A stretch of DNA of 6,448 nt from Bacteroidota bacterium (GCA_023440945.1 JAEZRL010000209.1:1-6448), one strand, 5' to 3'; positions 1 to 6,448 are shown, counted from the stretch's first letter. Translations and numbers: made by a program. The notes: generated by a model from the letters alone, not told the origin.

Positions 1-883
1 CTTTACGACTGTCCATAATTTTTAATAATAATAAACCGACAACACCGCCTGCAGTCATCAAACCCCAGAAATAAGCCACACTTTGCGCGCCGGTTGTTTG
101 TGGATCATAACCGTGATATGTAGACAAAAATTGGGAAATCCAGTTTGCTACACCTTGTTCCGTTCCCACGTAACAGATCATTGCAATGAAGTACAAAATG
201 ACAACCTTCTTTTTAAAAAGCATTACATACGTTTGAACAGGACCCGCTTTTTCTTCATTGCTCAATTCTACTTTTGGAAATCGCGAAAGCAAGATGATAA
301 CAACCATTAATAAACAAATAATGGCAAACAACCAGTAAAGTGATATCCATTGCAGATTTTGGGGAACCAAAGAATGCAAAGAGGCGAATAAACCTTTTTG
401 TGCTTTATCATCCAGGTTGGTGACCATATAGGAATAAACAAGCGGACTTAAAAAAGAAGCTAATCCGAATATCAATTGAGCCAACACAGAATTGAATGCA
501 TAATGTTCTTCACCACCGGAAGTTCTAAGCAAAGGATTGATAACAACCTGCAACATGGCCATACCGCAACCAATTAAGAACAACGACAAAACCGCGGTAA
601 GGTAATTTGGAAAAAATGCCAAGAGCAAAGAGCCAAAAAAAGCAACAATAAATGCTGCTATCATAATTTTTTTCTCGTTGTATTTTTCTATTAGCATACC
701 GGAGGGAATGGACATAACACCATAAGCGATAAAGAACGCAAAAGGCAAAACAGCTACCAGCGTTAAACTAAGATCGAAACCTTTAATAATGTCAGGGATA
801 AGTGGGCCGATGATATTGGTAAGAAAAGAAATAACAAAGAATGTAAGCATTATTAATGCTACAATGTAGTAGTTACGTTTCAT
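1..883 (-). CDS. MFS transporter, FucP/GlcP-like sugar permease family (3' end missing)
   Basis: The reading frame is open from an ATG at 883-881 to the left edge with no stop, giving the first 294 residues; family members are usually about 400-450 long. It is an inner-membrane protein with hydrophobic helices at roughly residues 6-30, 38-62, 72-91, 96-118, 129-152, 178-200, 228-250 and 268-290. After helix 2 there is a short loop, GMLIEKYNEKK, matching the usual MFS loop 2-3 (G-x-L-x-[DE]-[KR]-[YF]-x-x-[KR]-[KR]). Helix 4 ends in INPLLR, like the NP motif of FucP-type sugar permeases, so uptake of a sugar or related solute is likely, but the substrate cannot be read from sequence. In my by-eye alignment the helix-4 glutamate of E. 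coli FucP (E135) corresponds to Gln112, so proton coupling may differ. No Shine-Dalgarno precedes the ATG, as is common in Bacteroidota. It is transcribed divergently from the protease gene. Family assignment is firm; substrate is unknown. Confidence 0.9.
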   Translation of the reverse strand, partial: MKRNYYIVALIMLTFFVISFLTNIIGPLIPDIIKGFDLSLTLVAVLPFAFFIAYGVMSIPSGMLIEKYNEKKIMIAAFIVAFFGSLLLAFFPNYLTAVLSLFLIGCGMAMLQVVINPLLRTSGGEEHYAFNSVLAQLIFGLASFLSPLVYSYMVTNLDDKAQKGLFASLHSLVPQNLQWISLYWLFAIICLLMVVIILLSRFPKVELSNEEKAGPVQTYVMLFKKKVVILYFIAMICYVGTEQGVANWISQFLSTYHGYDPQTTGAQSVAYFWGLMTAGGVVGLLLLKIMDSRK

Positions 884-1021
884 TGGCAAGAGTTAGTTCG
901 TTAGAAAGGAGTTACTAATATCGGTTAAAATGATGGAACTACCATTAACTGACAGAAATGTGATACTTAAATGCAATAGTTTTTTTGTATTCACCTGCTT
1001 CATTTTTTTAGAGCAACAAAG

Positions 1022-1042
1022 TTTTCAGCGAAACGCCGAAAA
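1022..1042. repeat. 21-bp near-perfect palindrome, candidate operator or hairpin
   Basis: The left arm TTTTCAGCG and right arm CGCCGAAAA flank an AAA centre. Eight of nine positions pair and one is mismatched (A1027 against C1037). It lies in the divergent spacer about 140 bp from either start codon, where a regulator binding site or a structured leader is plausible. There is no T-run directly after either arm, so it is not a good intrinsic terminator. A role is inferred only from symmetry and location. Confidence 0.35.
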
Positions 1043-1071
1043 TGAAGAAGCACAGTAGTTAACCTAAAAAC

Positions 1072-1079
1072 AATCTTTG
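1072..1079 (+). promoter_or_regulatory. Weak candidate -7 element for the protease gene
   Basis: AATCTTTG differs from the Bacteroidota -7 consensus TAnnTTTG at the first base only, and resembles the clear TATCTTTG element before the glycyl-tRNA synthetase in this window. No TTG sits at the expected -33 spacing. If it is used, the leader before the ATG at 1180 would be about 95 nt. Confidence 0.22.
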
Positions 1080-1179
1080 CACTCATTTATTAGCCTTTTT
1101 TATTAGTCATAAATAAATAGTATATTTAAAAGATGCTTTTATTCTGAACTTCTGCTGCCATTTAATCAAACAATACATC

Positions 1180-1341
1180 ATGAAACTTCTAACTGCCCTT
1201 TCACTGCTGATAACATTTTCTGTTTCAGCCCAAGAAACACTTTTATTGCGCTGCCCAGGTGTAAGTAACGATCATATCGCGTTTGCTTACGGGGCGATGT
1301 TTGGCTCGCTGACAAAGACGGTTTACATCCTCAACGTTTAA
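1180..1341 (+). pseudogene. N-terminal fragment of the Tricorn-like protease (signal peptide), cut off by a frameshift
   Basis: An ATG at 1180 opens a 53-codon frame that stops at TAA 1339-1341. It begins with a clear Sec signal peptide: Lys2, a hydrophobic core over residues 3-15, and a likely cut after Ala17 in SVSA/QE, the usual Bacteroidota pattern. Residues 18-38 (QETLLLRCPGV through AFAYG) match the start of the mature part of Tricorn homologues, normally continuing as GDVW or GDLW. Here the frame changes after codon GGG 1291-1293, so the last 15 or so codons are out-of-frame sequence. Read one base back, the same DNA gives GDVWLADKDGLHPQRLT and joins the long downstream frame. This is therefore the true 5' end of the gene at 1344-4433, not a separate small gene. 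The start has no Shine-Dalgarno sequence. Confidence 0.85.
1291..1294 (+). other. Frameshift site: GGGG run apparently lacking one G
   Basis: Upstream coding runs in the frame of 1180 (GCT TAC GGG) and downstream coding in the frame of 1293 (GGC GAT GTT TGG). Adding one G here would restore a single gene of 1084 residues encoding AYGGDVWLADKDG. The context is not a canonical X XXY YYZ slippery heptamer, and a four-G run is short for transcriptional slippage, so a mutation or a sequencing or assembly error is more likely than programmed frameshifting. Confidence 0.85.
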
Positions 1342-1343
1342 CA

Positions 1344-4300
1344 GTGAATCAGGGCGTCGAATCAAATCCTATGTTTTCTCCTGACGGCAAATGGATTGCT
1401 TTCACCGGTAACTACGACGGCAATGACGATGTTTATGTTATTCCCGTTACAGGTGGCGAACCAAAACGTCTCACATATCATCCTGCCGAGGAACTGGTAC
1501 GTGGTTGGGACGGAAATGATAAGATCATTTTCAACTCACGTCGTGAAAGCCGGCACTTCTTTCTCCCGAAATTATTTGAAGTAAGTATTAGCACAGGCAG
1601 AGAAGAAGTTATGCCAATGCCCGAAGCCGATAATGGAAGTGTTTCACCCGATGGAAAATATACTGTGTATACCAGAACAGTAGATATTAATGAACTTTCA
1701 GCTTTTCGTTTATACCGTGGTGGCAATATGCCACGTGTATGGATATTTAATAATCAAACGTATGAGTTTGAAGAAATTCCCGCTGCTCATTCCAACAACA
1801 TCGATCCTGTGTGGACGGATAATAACACGATTTATTTTTTGAGTGATCGTGATAATCATTACATGAATGTGTATAAGTATGACAGAACGTCGAAACAAGT
1901 TACACAGGTAACGAGTCATAAAGATTTTGACGTAAAAACTTTGTACTCAAATGGCCACGAACTGGCGTATGAACAAGGAGGAAAAATTTATGTGTTGAAT
2001 GTTTCAGGCGGCACATCACATATTCCTGTAACGATAAACGAAGACATGATTTCGAAAAGAGCGTATTATGCTGATGCAAAAGGAATGATACGAAACGTAA
2101 ACATCTCTCCTTCAGGAATACGAGCAGTGATGGAAATACGCGGAGATATTGTAACGGTCCCTGCAGATAAAGGCGATGTAAGAAACATCACCAACACACC
2201 CAGTGTTAATGAAAGAGATCCTGCCTGGAGCCCGGACGGAAAATACATAGCGTATTTCAGCGATGAAGATGGTGAATACAAGTTGAAAATTTCAGATCAA
2301 AAAGGTGAAAAGAAAGCTGAAATCATCACGCTTGACAGTGCAAATTTTTATTACCATCCTGTTTGGAGCCCTGACAGCAAGAAGATCGCTTACACTGACA
2401 AACAACGAAAACTTTACATTATTGACATCAAGGATAAAAAGCCTGTAGAAATAGATCAGGATTGGTACACTCCAGGCCAGCCACAAATTAATTATGCATG
2501 GTCGCCCGATTCAAAATGGATCACCTATAACAATCGTTTGGGTAACCACTTCAGTGCTATTTTTTTATATGATGTTGCAAAGAAAGAAAAGCATCAAATA
2601 ACCGATGCAAGAAGTGAGGCGAATTATCCTGTTTTCAGTAAAGACGGAAAATACTTGTTTTTTACGGCAAGCACGAATTTCGGTCCTGCACAATCCTGGC
2701 TTGACCTCAGTAGTTATAATTATTATGTGCTGGATAATATTTATGCAATTGTTCTTTCAAAAAAGAATCCTTCCATTCTTGAACCTGAGAGCGATGAAGA
2801 AACTGTAAAAACAGATGGAGATGAAAAGACTTCTTCAAACAATAAGGATTCAAAGAAATTAAAATCTACTGCCACAAAAAAAGATTCATCAACTGCTGAT
2901 GTTATCATCGACCTTGATAATATCGATCAACGAATTGTCGCACTACCCGTTCCCGCAAAAAATATTTCTGGTTTGAGCACAGGTGTTGACGGTCAGTTGC
3001 TTTATCTGTCGCAGGATTATAAAGCGAACAACTACACCTTGAACAGTTATGACATTGCGAAGAGAAAGACGGATGAAGTGAAGACGAATATCTATGGCTA
3101 TTATATCAGCAACGATGGTAAGAAAATGTTGTATGCTTCTGCAGGAGATAATTATGCAATTGCAGACATGCCCGGAAAACCAAAACCAAGTGAAGGTGTA
3201 TTGAATATCGCTGCGATAAAAATTTATGTTGACCCTACCAAAGAGTGGACACAGATGTACAATGAAGTATGGAGACTGGAAAGAGATTTTCTCTATGTTA
3301 AAAATGCGAATGGTGCTAACCTTGAAGCATTAAAGAAAAAGTATGCGGTGTTTCTACCTTATGTTGTTCATCGGGATGACCTGAGCTATTTATTCAATTC
3401 TATGTTGGGTGAGTTGGTATTAGGTCATGTGTTTGTAGGTGGAGGCGTTTTTCCGGAAACAAAAGAAGTGAATGTGGGATTATTAGGAGCAGACTACGAG
3501 TTGGTAAACGGGTATTATCAATTCAAAAAAATATATTCAGGTTTGAACTGGAACCCTGATCTCACAGCACCACTTACACAACCTGGTATTAATGTAAAGG
3601 AAGGCCAATATTTGGTTGCAGTGAATGGTATTCCGCTTGATTCGTCAAAAAATCTTTATAGTCTTTTTCAAAATACAGCAGGCAAACAAATTCGAATTTC
3701 TGTAAATACAAAGCCTTCTGCTGAAGGTGCTAAAGATTTTACTGTTGTTCCCATTCCATATGATAATCAACTTCGTATGATGAATTGGGTAGAAGGCAAT
3801 CGCAAGAAAGTAGATTCCCTAAGCGGAGGCCGCATTGCTTATGTTTATCTTCCAAATACTGCAGATCTTGGTTATGATTATTTCAATCGCTATTTCTTTT
3901 CCCAGTTAGATAAACAAGCAGTGATTGCAGATGACCGAGACAATATGGGCGGTTACGCAGCAGATTATATTGTTGATTTATTAGCTCGTAATACCGTAAT
4001 GTATTCAAATAAACGCGACGGAAAACCTTTCTCAATCCCCAATGCAGTTATTAATGGCCCTAAAGTGATGCTTACAAATTTTCATTCACTTTCTGGTGGC
4101 GACCTTATGCCTTATATGTTTCGTGCAAAGAATGTTGGCAAACTTGTCGGTACAAGAACTTTGGGAATATTGGTTGGCAATGCAGGCAATCCCGATCTAA
4201 TGGATGGAGGCCATGTTACAACTCCCAATATTGGAATTTTTGGAACAGATGAAAAATGGATCATTGAAAACGAAGGCGTAGCACCGGACGTTGAAGTGGA

Positions 4301-4433
4301 CAATATGCCGAAAGATGAAATTAACGGGCATGATACACAACTTGAAAAAGCGGTCGAATTGATACTGAAAGATATGAAACCTTACAAAGAAGTACAGCAA
4401 CCTGCTGACCCCATAAGGGTTGCCGATTATTAA
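1344..4433 (+). CDS. Tricorn-like protease, S41 family, main body (frameshifted from its signal peptide)
   Basis: This is a predicted exported serine protease that trims peptides. In restored numbering (this frame plus 55; 1084 residues, near the family length), TolB/WD40-like propeller strands carry SPDG or SPDS motifs near residues 67, 350, 396, 441 and 486 that would form the two beta-propellers. A polar, charged insert (about 537-572) precedes IDLDNIDQRIVALPVPA, a typical family segment. A helical domain (YNEVWRLERDF) follows, then a PDZ domain at about 768-852 (LLGADY, GQYLVAVNG), then the S41 core from about 884. Likely catalytic residues are His750 (LGHVFVGGG), Ser972 (SLSGGD) and Glu1030 (ENEGVAPD), fitting Tricorn His746, Ser965 and Glu1023. 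Unusual changes are VF after the His, NMGG where NGGG is common, and TLGILVG where TWGGLVG is common. The first in-frame start is GTG 1344, two bases after the upstream stop; initiation there would give a form without a signal peptide. The gene stands alone. Confidence 0.93.
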   Translation: MNQGVESNPMFSPDGKWIAFTGNYDGNDDVYVIPVTGGEPKRLTYHPAEELVRGWDGNDKIIFNSRRESRHFFLPKLFEVSISTGREEVMPMPEADNGSVSPDGKYTVYTRTVDINELSAFRLYRGGNMPRVWIFNNQTYEFEEIPAAHSNNIDPVWTDNNTIYFLSDRDNHYMNVYKYDRTSKQVTQVTSHKDFDVKTLYSNGHELAYEQGGKIYVLNVSGGTSHIPVTINEDMISKRAYYADAKGMIRNVNISPSGIRAVMEIRGDIVTVPADKGDVRNITNTPSVNERDPAWSPDGKYIAYFSDEDGEYKLKISDQKGEKKAEIITLDSANFYYHPVWSPDSKKIAYTDKQRKLYIIDIKDKKPVEIDQDWYTPGQPQINYAWSPDSKWITYNNRLGNHFSAIFLYDVAKKEKHQITDARSEANYPVFSKDGKYLFFTASTNFGPAQSWLDLSSYNYYVLDNIYAIVLSKKNPSILEPESDEETVKTDGDEKTSSNNKDSKKLKSTATKKDSSTADVIIDLDNIDQRIVALPVPAKNISGLSTGVDGQLLYLSQDYKANNYTLNSYDIAKRKTDEVKTNIYGYYISNDGKKMLYASAGDNYAIADMPGKPKPSEGVLNIAAIKIYVDPTKEWTQMYNEVWRLERDFLYVKNANGANLEALKKKYAVFLPYVVHRDDLSYLFNSMLGELVLGHVFVGGGVFPETKEVNVGLLGADYELVNGYYQFKKIYSGLNWNPDLTAPLTQPGINVKEGQYLVAVNGIPLDSSKNLYSLFQNTAGKQIRISVNTKPSAEGAKDFTVVPIPYDNQLRMMNWVEGNRKKVDSLSGGRIAYVYLPNTADLGYDYFNRYFFSQLDKQAVIADDRDNMGGYAADYIVDLLARNTVMYSNKRDGKPFSIPNAVINGPKVMLTNFHSLSGGDLMPYMFRAKNVGKLVGTRTLGILVGNAGNPDLMDGGHVTTPNIGIFGTDEKWIIENEGVAPDVEVDNMPKDEINGHDTQLEKAVELILKDMKPYKEVQQPADPIRVADY
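2787..2894 (+). other. Low-complexity charged insert within the protease
   Basis: About 36 codons rich in Glu, Asp, Lys, Ser and Thr (ESDEETVKTDGDEK through KKDSST) interrupt the second propeller region before IDLDNIDQR. It has no hydrophobic periodicity and is probably a disordered surface loop. Tricorn homologues from bacteria often carry a variable charged loop at this point, so it is a normal variable region and not a foreign insertion. Confidence 0.6.
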
Positions 4434-4456
4434 TGCTTCGCGTTCTAAAATCAAAA

Positions 4457-4479
4457 AGGTAGCCACTATTTGACTACCT
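4457..4479 (+). terminator. Weak hairpin after the protease gene, possible terminator
   Basis: AGGTAG (4457-4462) pairs with CTACCT (4474-4479). Two further pairs (4464-4465 with 4471-4472) follow after a mismatch, leaving a five-base loop. It begins 23 bp after the stop codon. On the plus strand the following bases are gtcctctctc and lack a T-run. On the minus strand the stem is followed by TTTTT-rich sequence, but no minus-strand gene ends here. Termination activity is uncertain. Confidence 0.3.
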
Positions 4480-4603
4480 GTCCTCTCTCTATTATTTTAA
4501 ATGCTACAAACAAAAAGCCGACTGTAATGCTGACGTAACAGAAATTCAAATGAAGTACAGCAGGTAACATAATAAATCCTTACAGAAATTTCTTTTTAGG
4601 TAA

Positions 4604-4630
4604 TTGATAATAGCTCAACTGTTATCTTTG
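4604..4630 (+). promoter_or_regulatory. Bacteroidota-type promoter for glycyl-tRNA synthetase
   Basis: TATCTTTG at 4623-4630 fits the Bacteroidota sigma-70 -7 consensus TAnnTTTG exactly. TTG at 4604-4606 can serve as the -33 element, with 16 bp between them, slightly shorter than typical. The -7 element ends only six bases before the ATG at 4637, so transcription would begin at or within a few bases of the start codon, giving a leaderless or nearly leaderless mRNA. This also argues against the in-frame TTG at 4604 as a translation start. Confidence 0.65.
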
Positions 4631-4636
4631 CGGGTT

Positions 4637-6088
4637 ATGAGCGTACAACAAGATAACCGGTTCCAGGCGATCATTTCGCATGCCAAAGAATATGGATTTG
4701 TATTTCCCAGCAGTGAAATTTATGACGGTTTAAGTGCTGTGTACGATTATGGTCCTTACGGCAGCGAACTGAAAAAGAACATCCGTGATTACTGGTGGAA
4801 AAGCATGACGCAGATGCATGAGAATATTGTTGGCATTGATGCGGCTATTTTTATGCACCCTACTACCTGGAAAGCAAGCGGCCATGTGGATAATTTCAGC
4901 GATCCGATGATTGATAACAAGGACAGTAAAAAACGCTATCGTGTTGATCATTTAATTGAAGGCCATGCAGAGAAACTGGCATTGGAAGGAAAAAAAGAAG
5001 AAGAGTACGCTTTACTAAAAAAGATGGATGAACTGCTTGCAAAAGATGATTATGCCGGCTTGAAAGAACTGATAGAAGATAATAATATTGCTGACCCTGT
5101 AAGCGGTACAAGCAACTGGACGGATATACGCCAATTTAACCTGATGTTTTCAACACAACTTGGTTCTGTTACGGAAGAAGCAGATACCATTTATCTAAGG
5201 CCTGAAACAGCGCAGGGAATTTTTGTGAATTTCCTGAATGTGCAGAAAACAGCGAGGATGAAAATACCTTTTGGTATTGCGCAGATCGGTAAAGCTTTCC
5301 GAAATGAAATTGTGGCAAGGCAATTTATTTTTCGGATGCGGGAGTTTGAACAGATGGAAATGCAGTTTTTTATTCGTCCCGGTTCCCAAAAAGAATGGTA
5401 TGAATACTGGAAACAGGCAAGATTACAATGGCATTTGAGTTTGGGCATTTCGGCAGAAAAATACCGTTTTCACGATCACAGCAAGCTGGCGCATTATGCA
5501 GATGCTGCTTTGGATATTGAATATGAATTTCCAATTGGTTTTAAAGAAGTGGAAGGTATTCACTCCAGAACTGATTACGATCTTGGCCGTCACCAGGAAT
5601 TCAGCGGAAAGAAAATGACTTATTTTGATCCGGAGATCAACAAGCATTATGTTCCTTATGTGATAGAAACCTCCATTGGTTTAGACAGAATGTTCTTGTT
5701 GATACTTTCCAATAGTTATGAGGAAGAAGTTATTAAAAAAGATGATGGCACAACAGATACCCGTGCAGTAATGCATATACCACCGGTTATTGCCCCCATC
5801 AAACTTGCTGTTCTTCCTTTATTGAAAAAAGATGGCTTACCTGAAATAGCAAGAGAATTAATGAATGAATGCAAACCTTATTTCCGCTGCTTTTATGAAG
5901 AAAAAGATGCGATAGGCAAAAGATACAGAAGGCAAGATGCTATTGGCACACCTTTTTGTGTTACCATCGATCATCAAACAAAAGAAGATCAAACTGTTAC
6001 CATCAGGCACAGAGACACTATGCTACAGGAAAGAATCCCTATGAAACAGGTTAAAGAAAAAATTTTGCAATTGTTAAATTCTTTTTAA
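4637..6088 (+). CDS. glyQS: Glycine--tRNA ligase, homodimeric (alpha2) class II type
   Basis: This cytoplasmic enzyme activates glycine with ATP and charges tRNA-Gly; it is essential for translation. The 483-residue product fits the single-chain dimeric form and not the split GlyQ/GlyS form. Visible signatures are the N-terminal YGFVFPSSEIY and YDYGPYG segments, PETAQG at 189-194, class II motif 2 from Phe221-Arg222 (FRNEI through REFEQMEMQFF), and motif 3 with GLDR at 348-351. The C-terminal anticodon-binding domain starts near 386 (APIKLAVLPLL) and includes GKRYRRQDAIGTPFC. The region between KKRYRVDHLIEG and NWTDIRQFNLMF holds a helical, Lys/Glu-rich insert and lacks the cysteines that bind zinc in some homologues, as I recall for Bacteroidota enzymes. 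An in-frame TTG lies 33 bases upstream, but ATG 4637 is preferred: the family's conserved sequence begins shortly after it and the promoter overlaps the upstream stretch. No Shine-Dalgarno sequence is present. Confidence 0.97.
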   Translation: MSVQQDNRFQAIISHAKEYGFVFPSSEIYDGLSAVYDYGPYGSELKKNIRDYWWKSMTQMHENIVGIDAAIFMHPTTWKASGHVDNFSDPMIDNKDSKKRYRVDHLIEGHAEKLALEGKKEEEYALLKKMDELLAKDDYAGLKELIEDNNIADPVSGTSNWTDIRQFNLMFSTQLGSVTEEADTIYLRPETAQGIFVNFLNVQKTARMKIPFGIAQIGKAFRNEIVARQFIFRMREFEQMEMQFFIRPGSQKEWYEYWKQARLQWHLSLGISAEKYRFHDHSKLAHYADAALDIEYEFPIGFKEVEGIHSRTDYDLGRHQEFSGKKMTYFDPEINKHYVPYVIETSIGLDRMFLLILSNSYEEEVIKKDDGTTDTRAVMHIPPVIAPIKLAVLPLLKKDGLPEIARELMNECKPYFRCFYEEKDAIGKRYRRQDAIGTPFCVTIDHQTKEDQTVTIRHRDTMLQERIPMKQVKEKILQLLNSF

Positions 6089-6193
6089 GTTTGTAACCTT
6101 TCGAACGTACCTTTCATAAAACAATAACCTGATCTTATTAAAATTATAACCATAATCTAAATTAATTCATTACCCTCTACTAATTTTTTGGAC
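6089..6193. other. Short AT-rich spacer after glycyl-tRNA synthetase
   Basis: This is 105 bp of AT-rich sequence with no hairpin plus T-run that would mark an intrinsic terminator. Just before the next ATG the sequence is TAATTTTTTG, which resembles TAnnTTTG but with two extra bases and without a TTG at -33 spacing. Whether the downstream small gene has its own promoter or is read through from glyQS cannot be decided. Confidence 0.4.
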
Positions 6194-6421
6194 ATGATAA
6201 TTAATATCCTGGTAGCAATGGTGGCTGGTGCTTTTGTTGGTTTCATCTTCAAAGCAGCCCTTTTAAAGAAGTATAAGAAAAGAGTACTTCAGTTAGAAAA
6301 TGAAATGCTCGGCAATCATGCGAGAATTTTAGCGCTGGAAAAGAAAAATGCAGACCTGGAAAGACATTTGAATAATACTGCATTTATGGAAGCCGGAGAA
6401 TATAAAAGAGCAACCATTTAA
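6194..6421 (+). CDS. Small membrane-anchored coiled-coil protein, function unknown
   Basis: I do not recognise a named family. The 75-residue product starts with a hydrophobic helix (about residues 2-24, with glycine and alanine spacing AGAFVGF). A basic patch, KKYKKR (25-30), follows and by the positive-inside rule places the rest in the cytoplasm. Residues 31-59 form a regular heptad: positions a are Val31, Met38, Ile45, Asn52 and Leu59, and positions d are Leu34, Asn41, Leu48 and Leu55. The buried asparagines at a and d favour a defined dimer or other oligomer register. The short tail is polar. ATG 6194 is preferred over the in-frame TTG two codons earlier. Codon use and a clean stop support a real gene. 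A scaffold, tether or cell-envelope accessory role would fit this shape, but nothing here proves it. It follows glyQS by 105 bp on the same strand. Confidence 0.75.
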   Translation: MIINILVAMVAGAFVGFIFKAALLKKYKKRVLQLENEMLGNHARILALEKKNADLERHLNNTAFMEAGEYKRATI

Positions 6422-6448
6422 GTTTAGCCATATAGCTCAAGGTGAATA

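Larger units (their letters stand above)
884..1179. other. Divergent intergenic region, about 296 bp
   Basis: This AT-rich spacer separates the start of the leftward transporter from the start of the rightward protease, so promoters for both should lie here. I see no open frame with coding character and no RNA gene. It holds a near-palindrome (1022-1042) and, for the rightward gene, two imperfect matches to the Bacteroidota -7 element TAnnTTTG: AATCTTTG at 1072-1079 and TATATTTA at 1121-1128. Neither has a clear TTG -33 partner. I found no CAAAnnTA (the reverse-strand form) that would mark a leftward promoter. Confidence 0.6.
4434..4636. other. Intergenic region between the protease and glycyl-tRNA synthetase genes
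   Basis: This spacer of about 200 bp contains the weak hairpin at 4457-4479 and the promoter at 4604-4630. No T-box-like structure or other RNA element is apparent, and the promoter position leaves no room for a leader riboswitch. No coding frame with family character is present. Confidence 0.5.

Noticed and set aside
83..310. A 75-codon plus-strand frame inside the transporter region
   Set aside because: It lies wholly antisense to the well-supported MFS frame and its product has no family character; it is a shadow of the real gene.
1285..1300. Programmed -1 frameshifting at the GGGG run
   Set aside because: There is no canonical slippery heptamer in the correct frame, the G run is only four long, and I see no evident downstream stimulatory hairpin. 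An indel or miscall is simpler.
4389..4562. An 11-base direct repeat, GAAGTACAGCA, at 4389-4399 and 4552-4562
   Set aside because: One copy is inside the protease coding end and the other in the spacer. There is no target-site or mobile-element context, and such a short repeat can arise by chance.
4604..4636. An upstream in-frame TTG start that would lengthen glycyl-tRNA synthetase by 11 residues
   Set aside because: The stretch overlaps the promoter elements, adds residues outside the conserved start of the family, and TTG is a poor start compared with ATG 4637.
6094..6102. TAACCTTTC just after glycyl-tRNA synthetase as a promoter for the small gene
   Set aside because: It does not fit TAnnTTTG in spacing or in its last base, and its distance to the upstream TTG is not convincing.
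6427..6448. Sequence TAGCTCAAGGTGAATA near the right edge, resembling the start of a tRNA D-arm
   Set aside because: The window ends before the D-stem could close, the bases after GGT do not fit the usual GAGC closure so far, and no acceptor stem can be checked. It is too short to call.

Overview
The window looks like chromosomal DNA from a member of the Bacteroidota, most plausibly Chitinophagaceae or a close relative (inference). The clues are AT-leaning base composition, start codons without Shine-Dalgarno sequences, a TAnnTTTG-type promoter in front of the glycyl-tRNA synthetase, a Bacteroidota-style glycyl-tRNA synthetase without cysteine zinc ligands, a long Tricorn-like protease with a Sec signal ending in SAQ, and a FucP-like MFS transporter. 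I see no rRNA, CRISPR array, insertion sequence or phage module, and no complete tRNA.

Layout. Positions 1-883 (minus strand) hold the first 294 codons of an MFS transporter that runs off the left edge. Positions 884-1179 are a divergent intergenic region of about 296 bp with a near-perfect 21-bp palindrome and only weak promoter candidates. Positions 1180-4433 (plus) are one Tricorn-like S41 protease gene broken by a one-base frameshift at the GGGG run 1291-1294. A 53-codon piece carrying the signal peptide ends at 1341, and an intact 1029-codon frame carries the propellers, PDZ domain and catalytic domains. Positions 4434-4636 are intergenic, with a weak hairpin and a good promoter almost touching the next start codon. 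Positions 4637-6088 (plus) encode glycyl-tRNA synthetase. Positions 6089-6193 are a short AT-rich spacer. Positions 6194-6421 (plus) encode a 75-residue protein with one membrane anchor and a regular coiled coil.

The genes do not form an obvious pathway. They are a sugar-type transporter, an exported protease, a housekeeping translation enzyme and an uncharacterised small membrane protein, and the spacers suggest mostly separate transcription units. I found no convincing new multi-gene system. The points most worth checking are the frameshift in the protease (mutation or sequencing error), its unusual residues at normally conserved catalytic-domain motifs, and the apparently leaderless glycyl-tRNA synthetase transcript.
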